A DNA stretch of 64,000 nucleotides from Corynebacterium striatum ATCC 6940 (GCF_000159135.1 NZ_GG667520.1:310190-374189); one strand, 5' to 3'. Positions 47,942 to 57,057 are shown, counted from the stretch's first letter. The notes: generated by a model from the letters alone, not told the origin. Made by a program: numbers and translations.

Positions 47942-48928
47942 TTAGAGCACCGTGGGTAGCCATTCGTCGACTGCTCGAAATGCTTCGTTCCGGATCGGCT
48001 CGCGAGATAGGAAAACATCATGACGAGCTCCTTTAAGCGGGCGAAGGGTGTAATGAGAGCCAAGCTCTTTGGCCCATTTTTGTGATTGTTTGACGTCAAT
48101 GACCGCATCGGCGTAGTTGAGCTCTTCCGAATATGGAGCTGAGAACATCGACTTTGTTGAGGTGAGTGTGAGGATCGGTACGCCGACATCAACACGGCCA
48201 GAATGAATAATGTCGAACCCCTTGAATACTGCGCGTGCCCAGCCGATGTATTTCTTATGACCGCCCAACGGCTTCTTTTCAAGGTCGTAGTCCCATTCGC
48301 CGTAGCGGCTGGCATGGATCGAATCGCCAAAGGCGGTGAGATTGCCGCCGTGGAGCGCAATATGCGGGGTGACCTTGCCGAAGAAATAGAACAAAGGCTT
48401 CGCGGCCTTGAAGGCGAGGGGTGGAATGCCCATCATGTCCAGCCATGGGCTGTTGAGTACTAGCGCTGCGATTCGTTCGTGTCGAGCGGGGTCGGTGCGA
48501 CGCAAGGCATCGAGCCACAGCGGCACGATTATGCCTGCTGTTGAATGCGCAACCATGATGACCTTTCGCTGCGGCAGGGCATCGAGAGCGGCATTGAGGT
48601 CCTTCTCGTAGAAGTGCATGTCGGAGATGTAGTGCCACTTTTGGTGGGGCTCGTGAGAGCGTCCACACTTACGCAAATCAATTCCGTAAAATGCATAACC
48701 TTTGTTATGAAAATGCTCCGCTACGTGTTTATGGAAGAAGTAGTCGGTCATGCCGTGCACCCAAATCATTGCGACACGGTCGCTGAGATCCTCGTTATCT
48801 GGGTTGTAACGGATCAATGTGGCGTGGACGTCGCCTTCGCCGTCAGGATCCGCACCCAAGGGCAGATCCGCGGCCATAAATCCTGGGCCCAGGATGTCAT
48901 CAGTCCATTGCAAGGTTGACTCAGTCAT
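47942..48928 (-). CDS. alpha/beta hydrolase, serine aminopeptidase S33-like
   Basis: This 328-residue soluble hydrolase has the nucleophile elbow AHSTAG with S129, an oxyanion-hole segment WVHGMTDYF, and YGIDLRKCGRS typical of monoglyceride-lipase-like enzymes. D and H near the end (ARHDVF) complete the likely triad. The substrate is not shown by the sequence. ATG 48928 is chosen because a -10-like TAAACT lies seven bases upstream. mtr follows on the same strand after 55 bases. Confidence 0.85.
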   Translation of the reverse strand: MTESTLQWTDDILGPGFMAADLPLGADPDGEGDVHATLIRYNPDNEDLSDRVAMIWVHGMTDYFFHKHVAEHFHNKGYAFYGIDLRKCGRSHEPHQKWHYISDMHFYEKDLNAALDALPQRKVIMVAHSTAGIIVPLWLDALRRTDPARHERIAALVLNSPWLDMMGIPPLAFKAAKPLFYFFGKVTPHIALHGGNLTAFGDSIHASRYGEWDYDLEKKPLGGHKKYIGWARAVFKGFDIIHSGRVDVGVPILTLTSTKSMFSAPYSEELNYADAVIDVKQSQKWAKELGSHYTLRPLKGARHDVFLSREPIRNEAFRAVDEWLPTVL

Positions 48929-48935
48929 ACCGACC

Positions 48936-48941
48936 AGTTTA
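48936..48941 (-). promoter_or_regulatory. -10 element for leaderless hydrolase gene
   Basis: On the minus strand TAAACT lies seven bases before the ATG at 48928. Confidence 0.55.
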
Positions 48942-49014
48942 GGCATACAATGCAAATCCGGTGTTGCGGTGGCGTAGTGATGTGGCTGGGGAGAATTTCA
49001 CCGAAGGAGACAAG

Positions 49015-49092
49015 ATGCGTAGGGGGCAGCCGTGTGTGAAAACCGGACTTTTTCCCGCATACGGAATCCCCATTTTGATGCTAAAGGCGTAA
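49015..49092 (+). CDS. small ORF in mqo leader, strong ribosome binding site
   Basis: This 25-residue reading frame (MRRGQPCVKTGLFPAYGIPI then LMLKA) has GAAGGAGACAAG directly before its ATG, one of the best Shine-Dalgarno matches in the window. No family is recognised. It ends 12 bases before the next small ORF. It may be a leader peptide or a small protein. Confidence 0.4.
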   Translation: MRRGQPCVKTGLFPAYGIPILMLKA

Positions 49093-49104
49093 GGTGGGTA
49101 GGTA

Positions 49105-49161
49105 ATGCGTGACGCGTCCCTTGTTATGTGCCGTTGCCAGAGATGCTGTGCTTGTGTTTAA
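49105..49161 (+). CDS. cysteine-rich small ORF in mqo leader
   Basis: This 18-residue reading frame, MRDASLVMCRCQRCCACV, has five Cys in its last ten residues. GGTGGGTAGG lies upstream. Cysteine-rich leader peptides that sense cysteine supply are known in mycobacteria; whether this one works that way before mqo is inference. Alternatively it is a chance frame. Confidence 0.35.
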   Translation: MRDASLVMCRCQRCCACV

Positions 49162-49287
49162 GCCAGCATGTTTAAGACAGCGGAGCGTAAAAGGTAGGCG
49201 AAAACGTGCAACGCTAGAAGACTGCGTTCGACGGCTCTGGGCTGTTCGAGCGAGTGATAATTTTCAATCTGAAGAGGTAATAGCAAG

Positions 49288-50790
49288 GTGTCCTCCGACA
49301 AGAAGACAGCACAAGTTGTAGATGAGGTAGATGTAGCCCTCGTTGGCGCAGGTATCATGAGCGCCACCCTGGGTGCCATGCTCCGTGAGCTGGAGCCAAG
49401 CTGGACCCAGATGGTTTTCGAGCGTCTCGACGGACCTGCACTTGAGTCCTCCTCCCCATGGAACAACGCTGGTACCGGCCACTCTGCTCTGTGCGAGCTC
49501 AACTACACCCCAGAGAAGAACGGTCGCATCGACGTTTCCAAGGCGCTGGGCATTAACGAGAAGTTCCAGGTTTCCCGCCAGTTCTGGGCACACCAGCTCA
49601 ACAACGGCATCCTGACCGACCCAAAGGCTTTCATTAACCCGGTTCCGCACGTTTCCTTCGCTCAGGGATCCATCCAGGTTGATTACCTCAAGCGTCGTTT
49701 TGATGCTTTGAAGGACAACCACATGTTCCCGAACATGCATTTCTCTGACGATGACGCTACCTTCCAGGAAATGCTGCCACTGATGTCCAAGGGCCGCGAC
49801 TTCAACTCCCAGAAGGTTGCTATCTCTTGGACTGAAGCAGGTACTGACGTAAACTTCGGCGCCCTGACGAAGCAGTTCTTCACCGCTGCTAAGGCCGCCG
49901 GCACCGAGATCCGCTACGGTCATGAGGTCGTCGACATTAAGCGCGATGGCTCTACCTGGAAGGTCTACTCCAAGAACCTGCACACCGGCGACTACAGCGT
50001 TGTCCGCGCGAAGTTCGTCTTCGTCGGTGCTGGTGGATACGCTCTTGACCTTCTGCGTAAGGCTGGCGTTCGCGAGGTTTCTGGTTTCGCAGGCTTCCCG
50101 GTTTCCGGTCTGTGGTTGCGCGCTAAGAACCCTGAGCTGGTTAAGCAGCATCACGCCAAGGTTTACGGCAAGGCTGCTGTGGGCGCTCCTCCAATGTCGG
50201 TTCCGCACCTTGATACCCGCGTTATCGACGGTGAACAGGGCCTGCTCTTCGGCCCATACGGTGGTTGGTCCCCGAAGTTCTTGAAGAAGGGTTCTTACCT
50301 CGACCTCTTCAAGTCCATTCGCTTGGACAACATTCCTTCCTACTTGGGCGTTGCAGCTCAAGAGTTTGGTTTGACCAAGTACCTGGTTTCTGAGGTTCTC
50401 AAGGACTTCGACAAGCGCGTCGAGACCCTGAAGGAATACGTACCTTCCGCAGACCCAGCAGACTGGGAGACCGTCATCGCTGGCCAGCGCGTTCAGGTCA
50501 TCAAGCCAGCAGCTGCACCGCACTTCGGCTCCCTCGAGTTCGGCACCACCCTGATCAACAACCCAGAGGGTAACATCGCCGGTCTGCTCGGTGCTTCCCC
50601 AGGCGCTTCCATCACCCCGGCCGTCATGGTCGAGTTGCTGGAGCGTTGCTTCGGTGAGCACATGATTCAGTGGGGCGACAAGATCCAGGAAATGATTCCT
50701 TCCTACGGCATCAAGCTGTCCAAGGACAAGAAGCTCTACAACGAGATGTGGGACTACACCCAGAAGACCCTGAAGCTCGACCAAAAGTAA
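49288..50790 (+). CDS. mqo: malate:quinone oxidoreductase
   Basis: This 500-residue peripheral membrane FAD enzyme oxidises malate to oxaloacetate and passes electrons to the quinone pool, the main malate-oxidising route in corynebacteria. The FAD motif VGAGIMSATLG begins near residue 19. SSPWNNAGTGHSALCELNYT and LLGASPGASITPAVMVELLE are family segments. GTG 49288 has GAAGAGG upstream. A strong bidirectional hairpin follows. Confidence 0.96.
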   Translation: MSSDKKTAQVVDEVDVALVGAGIMSATLGAMLRELEPSWTQMVFERLDGPALESSSPWNNAGTGHSALCELNYTPEKNGRIDVSKALGINEKFQVSRQFWAHQLNNGILTDPKAFINPVPHVSFAQGSIQVDYLKRRFDALKDNHMFPNMHFSDDDATFQEMLPLMSKGRDFNSQKVAISWTEAGTDVNFGALTKQFFTAAKAAGTEIRYGHEVVDIKRDGSTWKVYSKNLHTGDYSVVRAKFVFVGAGGYALDLLRKAGVREVSGFAGFPVSGLWLRAKNPELVKQHHAKVYGKAAVGAPPMSVPHLDTRVIDGEQGLLFGPYGGWSPKFLKKGSYLDLFKSIRLDNIPSYLGVAAQEFGLTKYLVSEVLKDFDKRVETLKEYVPSADPADWETVIAGQRVQVIKPAAAPHFGSLEFGTTLINNPEGNIAGLLGASPGASITPAVMVELLERCFGEHMIQWGDKIQEMIPSYGIKLSKDKKLYNEMWDYTQKTLKLDQK

Positions 50791-50811
50791 GCCATTCCGG
50801 CTGCTTCACAA

Positions 50812-50853
50812 GCGCACCCCACCACATTACAAACGTAATTGGTGGGGTGCGCG
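50812..50853. terminator. bidirectional terminator between mqo and selO
   Basis: GCGCACCCCACCA and TGGTGGGGTGCGC form a perfect 13-bp stem, extended by ATTAC/GTAAT in the loop. No T tract follows; it lies between convergent genes. Confidence 0.85.
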
Positions 50854-50872
50854 GCGTTCCGCCCCAGCTGCC

Positions 50873-52243
50873 TTAAGTGCCGCAATAAGTCAGGTAGCCC
50901 TCGGTATCACCGGGAGTTTCAAATTTTTCGTTCGGCTGCCTTGGATGCGTGACTGCGTGGAGGAACTCTTGGAACAAATCCAAGTCCAGCAGGGCCGCCT
51001 CAACATTGTGTGGACGCGGAATGACGCGCGGCAGCGGAGGCACCGCAGCCGCCGCGGCGCCTGAGACGCGTTTGCGGTAGTCCTTGAGGAAAGAAGTGTC
51101 GGGCGCATCTGAGCAATCACGAAGCAGGTGGCCCAACGCATCAGGCTCACCATGCAAAGCCTTTGCCAGGCCCTGATTAGCAAGAGTGAAGTCAGCACCC
51201 GATTGCGCCAGCGCCGCGAAGTACTCGCCACCCTCTTCGAGGCCAAAGCGCTGCTGGAAGTCACGCTTGCGTTGGTCCTCGAAGCGCTCGTAGAAGCCAT
51301 TGATGGTTTCTTGGGCATAGGTGATAGCGGCGTCGGAGGAGGCGTCGAAAAGCGGCAGCATGCTCTCCGCCAGCCGGGCGAAGTTCCACCCGAGAATTTC
51401 TGGCTGATGGCGAAAGCGGTAGCGTCCCTGCGCATCGATCGAGCTAAACCACGTGTCAGGGTCGTAGGACTCCATGAAGGCACACGGCCCGTAATCGATG
51501 GTCTGGCCCGAAAGCGTGGTGTTGTCGGTGTTCATCACGCCGTGAATAAAGCCCACGTGCTGCCACGCGGCAACGGTAGCAATTTGTGCGTCCATCGCAC
51601 GCGAGTACAGCTCTTTGTAGTCGCTGCCGGGATAATGCCGCGCGATGGTGTAGTTGGCAAGGTCCTCCAGCTGGCCGGTTTGCGCAGCGTAGTGGAATGA
51701 ACCGATACGAATGTGGCTGGCAGCCACACGCACCAAAACGCCTGCTTCCTCCACCATCTGGCGCTGGATCTTGCGGCCGGTAGAAATAACCGCCAGAGAG
51801 CGCGTCGTAGGAATTCCCAGCGCATGCATGGCTTCCGAGAAGAGGTATTCGCGCAGCATCGAGCGCAAGGTGCCGCGTCCATCAGAACCAAGGCGTGAGT
51901 ACGGGGTGGGGCCCGTGCCCTTGGCATGGAGGTCCCAGCGGCCAGAATCGTTTTCTATCTCGCCGAGCAACAGCGCGCGGCCGTCCCCCATCGAGGGGTT
52001 GAACTGCCCGAATTGATAGCCCGCATATGCCATGGAGTGGGGTTGCTCATCGGTGCTGCGGCCCAGCAAGAACTCAATACCCGCTGGCGAACGCAGCCAG
52101 TCGACGTCCAGCCCAAGCTCGGCGGCCAATGCCTCGTTCACGATGACTACCTGCGGCTGGGGTTGTTCCTCGCCGCGGCTTGGGCGGACCATCCCCGGCA
52201 AGCTGCGAGCGAAAGTATGGGAAAGCTCGAAAGGAATCTTCAT
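50873..52243 (-). CDS. SelO/YdiU protein adenylyltransferase (pseudokinase)
   Basis: This 456-residue SelO-family protein adenylylates proteins using a kinase-like fold with inverted ATP. Family segments are YAGYQFGQFNPSMGDGRA, DLHAKGTGPTPYSRLGSDGRG and GVMNTDNTTLSGQTIDYGPCAF. The C-terminal YCGT has Cys (C454) where eukaryotic SelO has selenocysteine. The reported role is redox-linked AMPylation under oxidative stress. The start is three bases after the PhzF-like gene, forming a two-gene operon. Confidence 0.92.
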   Translation of the reverse strand: MKIPFELSHTFARSLPGMVRPSRGEEQPQPQVVIVNEALAAELGLDVDWLRSPAGIEFLLGRSTDEQPHSMAYAGYQFGQFNPSMGDGRALLLGEIENDSGRWDLHAKGTGPTPYSRLGSDGRGTLRSMLREYLFSEAMHALGIPTTRSLAVISTGRKIQRQMVEEAGVLVRVAASHIRIGSFHYAAQTGQLEDLANYTIARHYPGSDYKELYSRAMDAQIATVAAWQHVGFIHGVMNTDNTTLSGQTIDYGPCAFMESYDPDTWFSSIDAQGRYRFRHQPEILGWNFARLAESMLPLFDASSDAAITYAQETINGFYERFEDQRKRDFQQRFGLEEGGEYFAALAQSGADFTLANQGLAKALHGEPDALGHLLRDCSDAPDTSFLKDYRKRVSGAAAAAVPPLPRVIPRPHNVEAALLDLDLFQEFLHAVTHPRQPNEKFETPGDTEGYLTYCGT

Positions 52244-52245
52244 TC

Positions 52246-53061
52246 CTATGACTCCAGTTCGCCGCGCACTCGAATGTGGATGGATCCGCCCACCCAGATG
52301 TTCGCGCCGTCGTCAGCAATGTGCACCAGGCCATCGCGTCCTAACTGGCTGCCCTGGCGTGCGGTGTAGCGAGCAGGAACGAGCCCGCGCTCACGCATGA
52401 ATTGCGCGGCACCGCCGTTGAAAGAACCAGTGACTGGGTCCTCAAATTCACGGGTGAAGGCACGAACTTCGTAAAGGGGCTGGCCTTCGGTGGGATCGGC
52501 CTCAAGGCCCACCACGCCGACTTTGATATCGCGGGAGTAAGAGGGACGCAACGCGCGCACGGTGTCCGCATCGGCGAGCTGCACGAGGCGCCATCCCGGG
52601 CCGTTGTCCACCCATGCGGCATCAACGATGTCGTCGCTGCTCACCCCCAGTGCATCTGCTGTCTCCGCGAGTTCTGATTCGCCGAGCGCACCCGAGCGCT
52701 GGAGCTCCGGCGTGGCGAAGGAGAAGACGCGATCCTCTTGCTTGATACGCACTAAACCAACACCGCACTCTTGGACCAAGTCGCCTTCCTTGCCAGTGAG
52801 CTCAGCGAAGACGCAGGCTGTGCCAAGCGTTGGGTGCCCAGCAAAAGGAAACTCTTCGTGCGGCGTGAAAATCCTGACGCGGTAGTCCGCATCGGGGGTT
52901 GTGGGGCGTAGCAGAAAGGTCGTTTCAGAGAAGTTGGTCCAGTTGGCTATGTGCTGCATCTGTTCGCTGCTGAGCTCATCAGCACCGGCAATGACGGCTA
53001 GCGGATTGCCAGAAAAGGCAGTGGTGGCAAAGACATCTACTTCGAAGTACTCGTGACGCAT
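52246..53061 (-). CDS. PhzF family isomerase-like protein
   Basis: This 271-residue protein of the PhzF/trans-3-hydroxyanthranilate isomerase superfamily has the two-fold DapF-like fold. Opening EVDVFATTAFSGNPLAVI and NFSETTFLL with the catalytic-type E46 are visible, as are FAGHPTLGTA and PVTGSFNGGAAQFM. No phenazine genes are near, so the substrate is unknown. I chose ATG 53061 because a -10-like TATGCT lies seven bases upstream; ATG 53073 is in frame but lies in that element. Confidence 0.88.
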   Translation of the reverse strand: MRHEYFEVDVFATTAFSGNPLAVIAGADELSSEQMQHIANWTNFSETTFLLRPTTPDADYRVRIFTPHEEFPFAGHPTLGTACVFAELTGKEGDLVQECGVGLVRIKQEDRVFSFATPELQRSGALGESELAETADALGVSSDDIVDAAWVDNGPGWRLVQLADADTVRALRPSYSRDIKVGVVGLEADPTEGQPLYEVRAFTREFEDPVTGSFNGGAAQFMRERGLVPARYTARQGSQLGRDGLVHIADDGANIWVGGSIHIRVRGELES

Positions 53062-53068
53062 GGCCACC

Positions 53069-53074
53069 AGCATA
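53069..53074 (-). promoter_or_regulatory. -10 element for leaderless phzF-like gene
   Basis: On the minus strand TATGCT lies seven bases before the ATG at 53061. Confidence 0.55.
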
Positions 53075-53086
53075 CGGGTCTGGGTC

Positions 53087-53092
53087 TATCCT
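53087..53092 (+). promoter_or_regulatory. -10 element for leaderless GalT-like gene
   Basis: TATCCT lies seven bases before ATG 53100; the divergent -10 at 53069-53074 is only 12 bases away. Confidence 0.55.
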
Positions 53093-53099
53093 AAAAGGC

Positions 53100-54419
53100 A
53101 TGAGCGAAGCACTCTTTAGCCGCATCGAACCGATCCAAGTGATGGCTGACGGAACCGTCAAACAGGTCAACCCTTTTTCCGGCACTGAAGTGTGGACCGT
53201 ACCCGGCAGGGGAAACCGTCCGTTCTCCCACGCCCCGGAGAGTCCCGAGCCCCTAGCAGTAGGGGCGCATACCTCCACGTGTGCGTTTTGCTCCGACCGC
53301 AAACTTGATACCCCGCCTGAAAAGTCACGCATCCTAAGCTCCGGCGAGGTGCTCCGTGGCGTGGGCGCAGCGGACCTGGACCATACTGAGCCTGCGTTTC
53401 GTCGAGTGCCCAATCTCTTCGAGATCGTCTCCTATGACTACTGGACCGCGAACTACCAGTACAAGATGGATGACGAGTCGGCCGAGCGAATGCACGCCTA
53501 TATCGCCGACCCCGCAGGCCGCGAACACGTTCTCAAGACCGTACGCACCAAGCTGAAAGCCGCGGGCAAGGACGCTGCGGTGAGCGAGGAGGAACTGCTC
53601 GCGCAGGCCGGCTGCTTCTTCGGCGGTGGGCACGACGTCATCATTGGCTCCCGCCACTTTGTCGACGGCGCTACGGATGACTCGCAGCTGGCGTCCTCAG
53701 GCACGCTGAGCCCAGACGAGCACTTCTTGCTGACTACCTTTACCGCGGACTCCATGCGGGATCTCTACGCCCGTAACCGCTATGCCGATTACGTAGTGGC
53801 CTTTCAGAACTGGCTGGCACCCGCCGGAGCGTCCTTCGAGCACCTGCACAAGCAGCTCGTCGCCATCGATGACCTCAGTATGTCTGCCATGCGGGAAAAT
53901 GACATCCTGCGCTCGCATCCCAATATGTACAACGATTGGGCCGTGGGGTACGCCGCGCAGCACAACCTGGTTATCGCTGAGAATGACTACGCGGTGCTCT
54001 TCGCAGGCTTTGGTCACCGCTATCCCACGCTGGAGCTCTTCTCTAAGTCGAGACACTGCGCCCCCTGGGAGCAAACCCCGGGTGAGATCCGCGGAATGTC
54101 AGACCTCATGCACGCCGCACACGCGGCCGTGGGCCCAGATGTTGCGTGCAATGAGGAATGGCACCACAAGGCACCTTCGGTTGATGTGGCGCAGCCGTGG
54201 CGCGTCATGATTAAGCTGCGCGTGTCGACGCTCGCCGGTTTCGAGGGCGGTACCAAGGTCTACATCAACACCATTTCTCCGTGGGACCTGCGCGACCGCA
54301 TCGTTGACTCAATGTACAGCTTGCGCGAGCGCGGGAAGCTGGCTTCGGGCATCGCGATTGCCACCGAGTGCCGGCTGGAGCGCAACAGCCTGCGCTATCT
54401 CTCATCTCGCCAAAGCTAG
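53100..54419 (+). CDS. DUF4921 / GalT-like nucleotidyltransferase
   Basis: This 439-residue protein belongs to the DUF4921 group and resembles galactose-1-phosphate uridylyltransferases of the HIT superfamily. A zinc-type C61-x-x-C64 (CAFC) and the HxHxQ motif H248-L-H250-K-Q252 are visible, the latter including the residue that carries the nucleotidyl group in GalT. No galactose genes are near. The substrate is unknown. The start is probably leaderless and divergent from the PhzF-like gene. Confidence 0.8.
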   Translation: MSEALFSRIEPIQVMADGTVKQVNPFSGTEVWTVPGRGNRPFSHAPESPEPLAVGAHTSTCAFCSDRKLDTPPEKSRILSSGEVLRGVGAADLDHTEPAFRRVPNLFEIVSYDYWTANYQYKMDDESAERMHAYIADPAGREHVLKTVRTKLKAAGKDAAVSEEELLAQAGCFFGGGHDVIIGSRHFVDGATDDSQLASSGTLSPDEHFLLTTFTADSMRDLYARNRYADYVVAFQNWLAPAGASFEHLHKQLVAIDDLSMSAMRENDILRSHPNMYNDWAVGYAAQHNLVIAENDYAVLFAGFGHRYPTLELFSKSRHCAPWEQTPGEIRGMSDLMHAAHAAVGPDVACNEEWHHKAPSVDVAQPWRVMIKLRVSTLAGFEGGTKVYINTISPWDLRDRIVDSMYSLRERGKLASGIAIATECRLERNSLRYLSSRQS

Positions 54420-54434
54420 ACCGCTTGTCAAAAG

Positions 54435-55181
54435 CTAGACCACGAGAGTGAGTTCGAGTTTGCCCGGCTGCGGGCCCTCGACCGTGAGGCCTGCCGCCGA
54501 GGCGATTGCTGCGACGTCGTCAACGGCGTAGGCATCAGCGGGGGAGAGCGCCAAGATTCGTGCCAGCTGGCCCTTGTAATGCTTATTGAAGTGCGAGACG
54601 ACCTTGCGCGAGCCATCCTCCTGGACCGACTCCACGCGAATGGTGACCGCCTGTTTAAACTTGCCCAGCTGTTGGTAAGTGCCCGAGCGCATGTCCACGA
54701 CGAGCTCACCTGATTGCGCAACCTCAGCGAGTTGCTCCGTGATGGCCTTCCCCCAGCGCGATTTCAACGTCGGCGTTTCGCCGTCCTTGGTCGGCAGCTT
54801 CGTTCCTCCGGAGAGGCGGTAATGCGGAATCATGTCGCTGGCGCGGGTAATGCCAAATAATGCGTCGCCAATGGCGAGCCGAGCGCGTGCGGCAGGCGGC
54901 AACGTGGCGGCATCGAGCGCGTCGTAAAGCACGCCCGTAAAACGCTCAATCGCGGGCATCGTGGGAGAGGCGAAAAGCTCGGTGTTGGATTCTGCTTCCG
55001 GCCGCAACTTCTCAGAGATACCGAGCACCTCGAGCGCCTTGTCGACGTCGAGTTGTGCCAGGTCCGCGGCTATGTCCTGGCGGACAGGATTGAGCGCGGG
55101 GAAAGAAAGCTCGTCCCAATTCAGTGGGGCGCCGGTGCCGCCATGGGCCTTTGTTTCAGAAGGTGGGAGGAGAATGAGCAT
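54435..55181 (-). CDS. yaaA: YaaA family peroxide-stress protein
   Basis: This 248-residue protein opens with MLILLPPSETKAHGGTGAPL, the YaaA (DUF328) N-terminus, and contains YRLSGGTKLPT, VVDMRSGTYQQLG and VSHFNKHYKGQLARIL typical of the family. In E. coli YaaA lowers free iron during peroxide stress. It converges on the GalT-like gene with 15 bases between and diverges from proS with only 31 bases between start codons. A -10-like TAGTAT lies six bases upstream. Confidence 0.9.
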   Translation of the reverse strand: MLILLPPSETKAHGGTGAPLNWDELSFPALNPVRQDIAADLAQLDVDKALEVLGISEKLRPEAESNTELFASPTMPAIERFTGVLYDALDAATLPPAARARLAIGDALFGITRASDMIPHYRLSGGTKLPTKDGETPTLKSRWGKAITEQLAEVAQSGELVVDMRSGTYQQLGKFKQAVTIRVESVQEDGSRKVVSHFNKHYKGQLARILALSPADAYAVDDVAAIASAAGLTVEGPQPGKLELTLVV

Positions 55182-55187
55182 AGGTAA

Positions 55188-55193
55188 ATACTA
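55188..55193 (-). promoter_or_regulatory. -10 element for leaderless yaaA
   Basis: On the minus strand TAGTAT lies six bases before the ATG at 55181. Confidence 0.5.
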
Positions 55194-55199
55194 GCGATG

Positions 55200-55205
55200 T
55201 AGAGT
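55200..55205 (+). promoter_or_regulatory. -10 element for leaderless proS
   Basis: TAGAGT lies seven bases before ATG 55213 and only six bases from the divergent yaaA -10 element. Confidence 0.55.
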
Positions 55206-55212
55206 GCTAAGC

Positions 55213-56988
55213 ATGATTACTCGCCTTTCAAATCTCTTCCTTCGTACTCTGCGCGAAGATCCGGCAGATGCCGAAGTCCTCAGCCACAAGCTTCTCGTTC
55301 GTGCAGGATACGTGCGCCGCGCCGCGCCGGGCGTGTACACCTGGCTGCCGCTGGGTCTGCGCACCCTGACCAAGATTGAAAACATCGTGCGCGAGGAGAT
55401 GAACGCCATTGGCGGCCAGGAGATGCTCTTCCCGGCACTTCTGCCGCGCGAGCCTTATGAGCTGACGGATCGCTGGACCGAGTACGGCGACAACCTCTTC
55501 CGCCTTAAGGACCGCAAGGGCGCTGACATGCTCCTCGGCCCAACCCACGAGGAGATGTTCGCGGGTGCCGTGAAGGACATGTACTCCTCCTACAAGGACT
55601 TCCCAGTTACCCTGTACCAAATCCAGACCAAGTACCGCGACGAGGAGCGCCCGCGTGCGGGCATCCTGCGCGGCCGCGAGTTTGTGATGAAGGATTCTTA
55701 CTCCTTTGACATGACGGACGAGGGTTTGGATGAGTCCTACATGCGCCACCGCAAGGCTTACCAGAACATCTTTAACCGTCTGGAGATTGATTACGCCATC
55801 TGTAAGGCAACGTCTGGTGCCATGGGCGGCTCTGCTTCCGAAGAGTTCCTGGCTGTTTCCCCGGCAGGCGAGGACACCTTCGTGCGCGCCACCGAGGGCG
55901 ATTATGCGGCCAACGTTGAGGCAGTGGTGACTCCAGCTCCGGAGGAGACCCCGCTGGAGGGCCTTGCTGAGGCTAAGGTTTACGAGACTCCGGATTCTGA
56001 GACCATTGACACCCTGGTGGAGTGGGCGAACTCCGAGGGCATTCAGGTTAATAGCCGCGCTGTGACCGGCGCGGACACCCTGAAGTGCATGGTCATCAAG
56101 GTTGCTCACCCTACGGTCAACGACGGCGAGACCGAGAAGGAGTGGGAGCTGGCTGCAGTTCTTATCCCGGGTGACCGTGAGCTTGATGAGAAGCGTTTGG
56201 AAGCTTCCCTGGAGCCTGCCGAGTTTGAGCTGGCTACGGATGAGGACTTCAAGGCAAACCCATTCCTGGTCCGCGGTTACGTAGGCCCGCGTGGCCTCAA
56301 CGCCAATGGCGTCAAGGTTTATGCGGATCCGCGCGTGGTGAAGGGCTCCTCCTGGATCACCGGTGCGGATGAGAAGAACCACCACGTGGTGAACTGCGTG
56401 GCTGGCCGCGACTTTGAGGTCGACGAGTTCATTGAGGCAGCTGAGATAAAGGAAGGCGATCCAGCACCAGGCGGCATGGGTACCTTGACCCTGGAGCGCG
56501 GCATTGAGCTCGGCCACATCTTCCAGCTGGGCCGCAAGTACACCAAGGCTTTCGACGTCCAGATTCTGGACGAGAACGGCAAGCGCGCCGTTCCGACCAT
56601 GGGCTCCTACGGCATTGGTGTTTCCCGCATGATGGCTGTTCTGGCTGAGCAGCAGGCGGATGAGAAGGGCCTGCGCTGGCCTGTCGACGTCGCGCCGTTC
56701 CAGGTACACGTCGCCGTTGCGAACAAGGACGCCGCTGCACTTGAGGCAGGTCAGAAGCTGGTGGAGGATCTGGATGCTGCGGGCATTGAGGTGCTTTTCG
56801 ACGACCGCCCCAAGGTTTCCCCAGGCGTGAAGTTCAAGGATGCTGAGCTCCTCGGTATGCCGTTCATCGCCATTCTCGGCCGTTCCTTCGCGGACGGAAT
56901 CATTGAGCTGCGCATCCGCGGCGGCGAGACCCTTGAGGTCCCAGCCGACGAGATCGTAGACAAGCTCCTCGAGCTCGTGCGCGGTTGA
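55213..56988 (+). CDS. proS: prolyl-tRNA synthetase
   Basis: This 591-residue class II synthetase charges tRNA-Pro. Motif 2 is [27 protein letters not shown] (residues near 140-160) and motif 3 [17 protein letters not shown]. An editing domain (about residues 230-400) makes it the bacterial type with YbaK-like insertion. ATG 55213 is chosen because TAGAGT lies seven bases upstream; GTG 55204 would put the start inside that element. No terminator hairpin follows within 60 bases. Confidence 0.96.
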   Translation: MITRLSNLFLRTLREDPADAEVLSHKLLVRAGYVRRAAPGVYTWLPLGLRTLTKIENIVREEMNAIGGQEMLFPALLPREPYELTDRWTEYGDNLFRLKDRKGADMLLGPTHEEMFAGAVKDMYSSYKDFPVTLYQIQTKYRDEERPRAGILRGREFVMKDSYSFDMTDEGLDESYMRHRKAYQNIFNRLEIDYAICKATSGAMGGSASEEFLAVSPAGEDTFVRATEGDYAANVEAVVTPAPEETPLEGLAEAKVYETPDSETIDTLVEWANSEGIQVNSRAVTGADTLKCMVIKVAHPTVNDGETEKEWELAAVLIPGDRELDEKRLEASLEPAEFELATDEDFKANPFLVRGYVGPRGLNANGVKVYADPRVVKGSSWITGADEKNHHVVNCVAGRDFEVDEFIEAAEIKEGDPAPGGMGTLTLERGIELGHIFQLGRKYTKAFDVQILDENGKRAVPTMGSYGIGVSRMMAVLAEQQADEKGLRWPVDVAPFQVHVAVANKDAAALEAGQKLVEDLDAAGIEVLFDDRPKVSPGVKFKDAELLGMPFIAILGRSFADGIIELRIRGGETLEVPADEIVDKLLELVRG

Positions 56989-56996
56989 GTCGTGCC

Positions 56997-57048
56997 GTTA
57001 GGGTGCGCTGTTAGCGCGTGCTGTTAGGGTGCGCTGTTAGCGCGTGCT
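56997..57048. repeat. 26-bp tandem duplication after proS
   Basis: The 26-bp unit at 56997-57022 (opening GTTAGGGTGCGCTGTTAGCG) is repeated exactly at 57023-57048. Each unit also contains an internal GTTAG-GTTAG repetition. Confidence 0.92.
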
Positions 57049-57057
57049 GGTAAGGCG

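Larger units (their letters stand above)
48929..49287. other. long mqo leader / intergenic region
   Basis: This 359-bp region separates the divergent hydrolase and mqo. It holds two small ORFs (49015-49092 and 49105-49161), a TGTTTAAG direct repeat (49155-49162 and 49170-49177), and TACAAT at 48946-48951 as a possible -10. It is long enough for attenuation or leader-peptide control of mqo. Confidence 0.5.

Noticed and set aside
50146..57050. proS TTG/GTG alternative starts and upstream ORF readings as separate genes
   Set aside because: They are extensions of the same frames into promoter elements, not independent genes.
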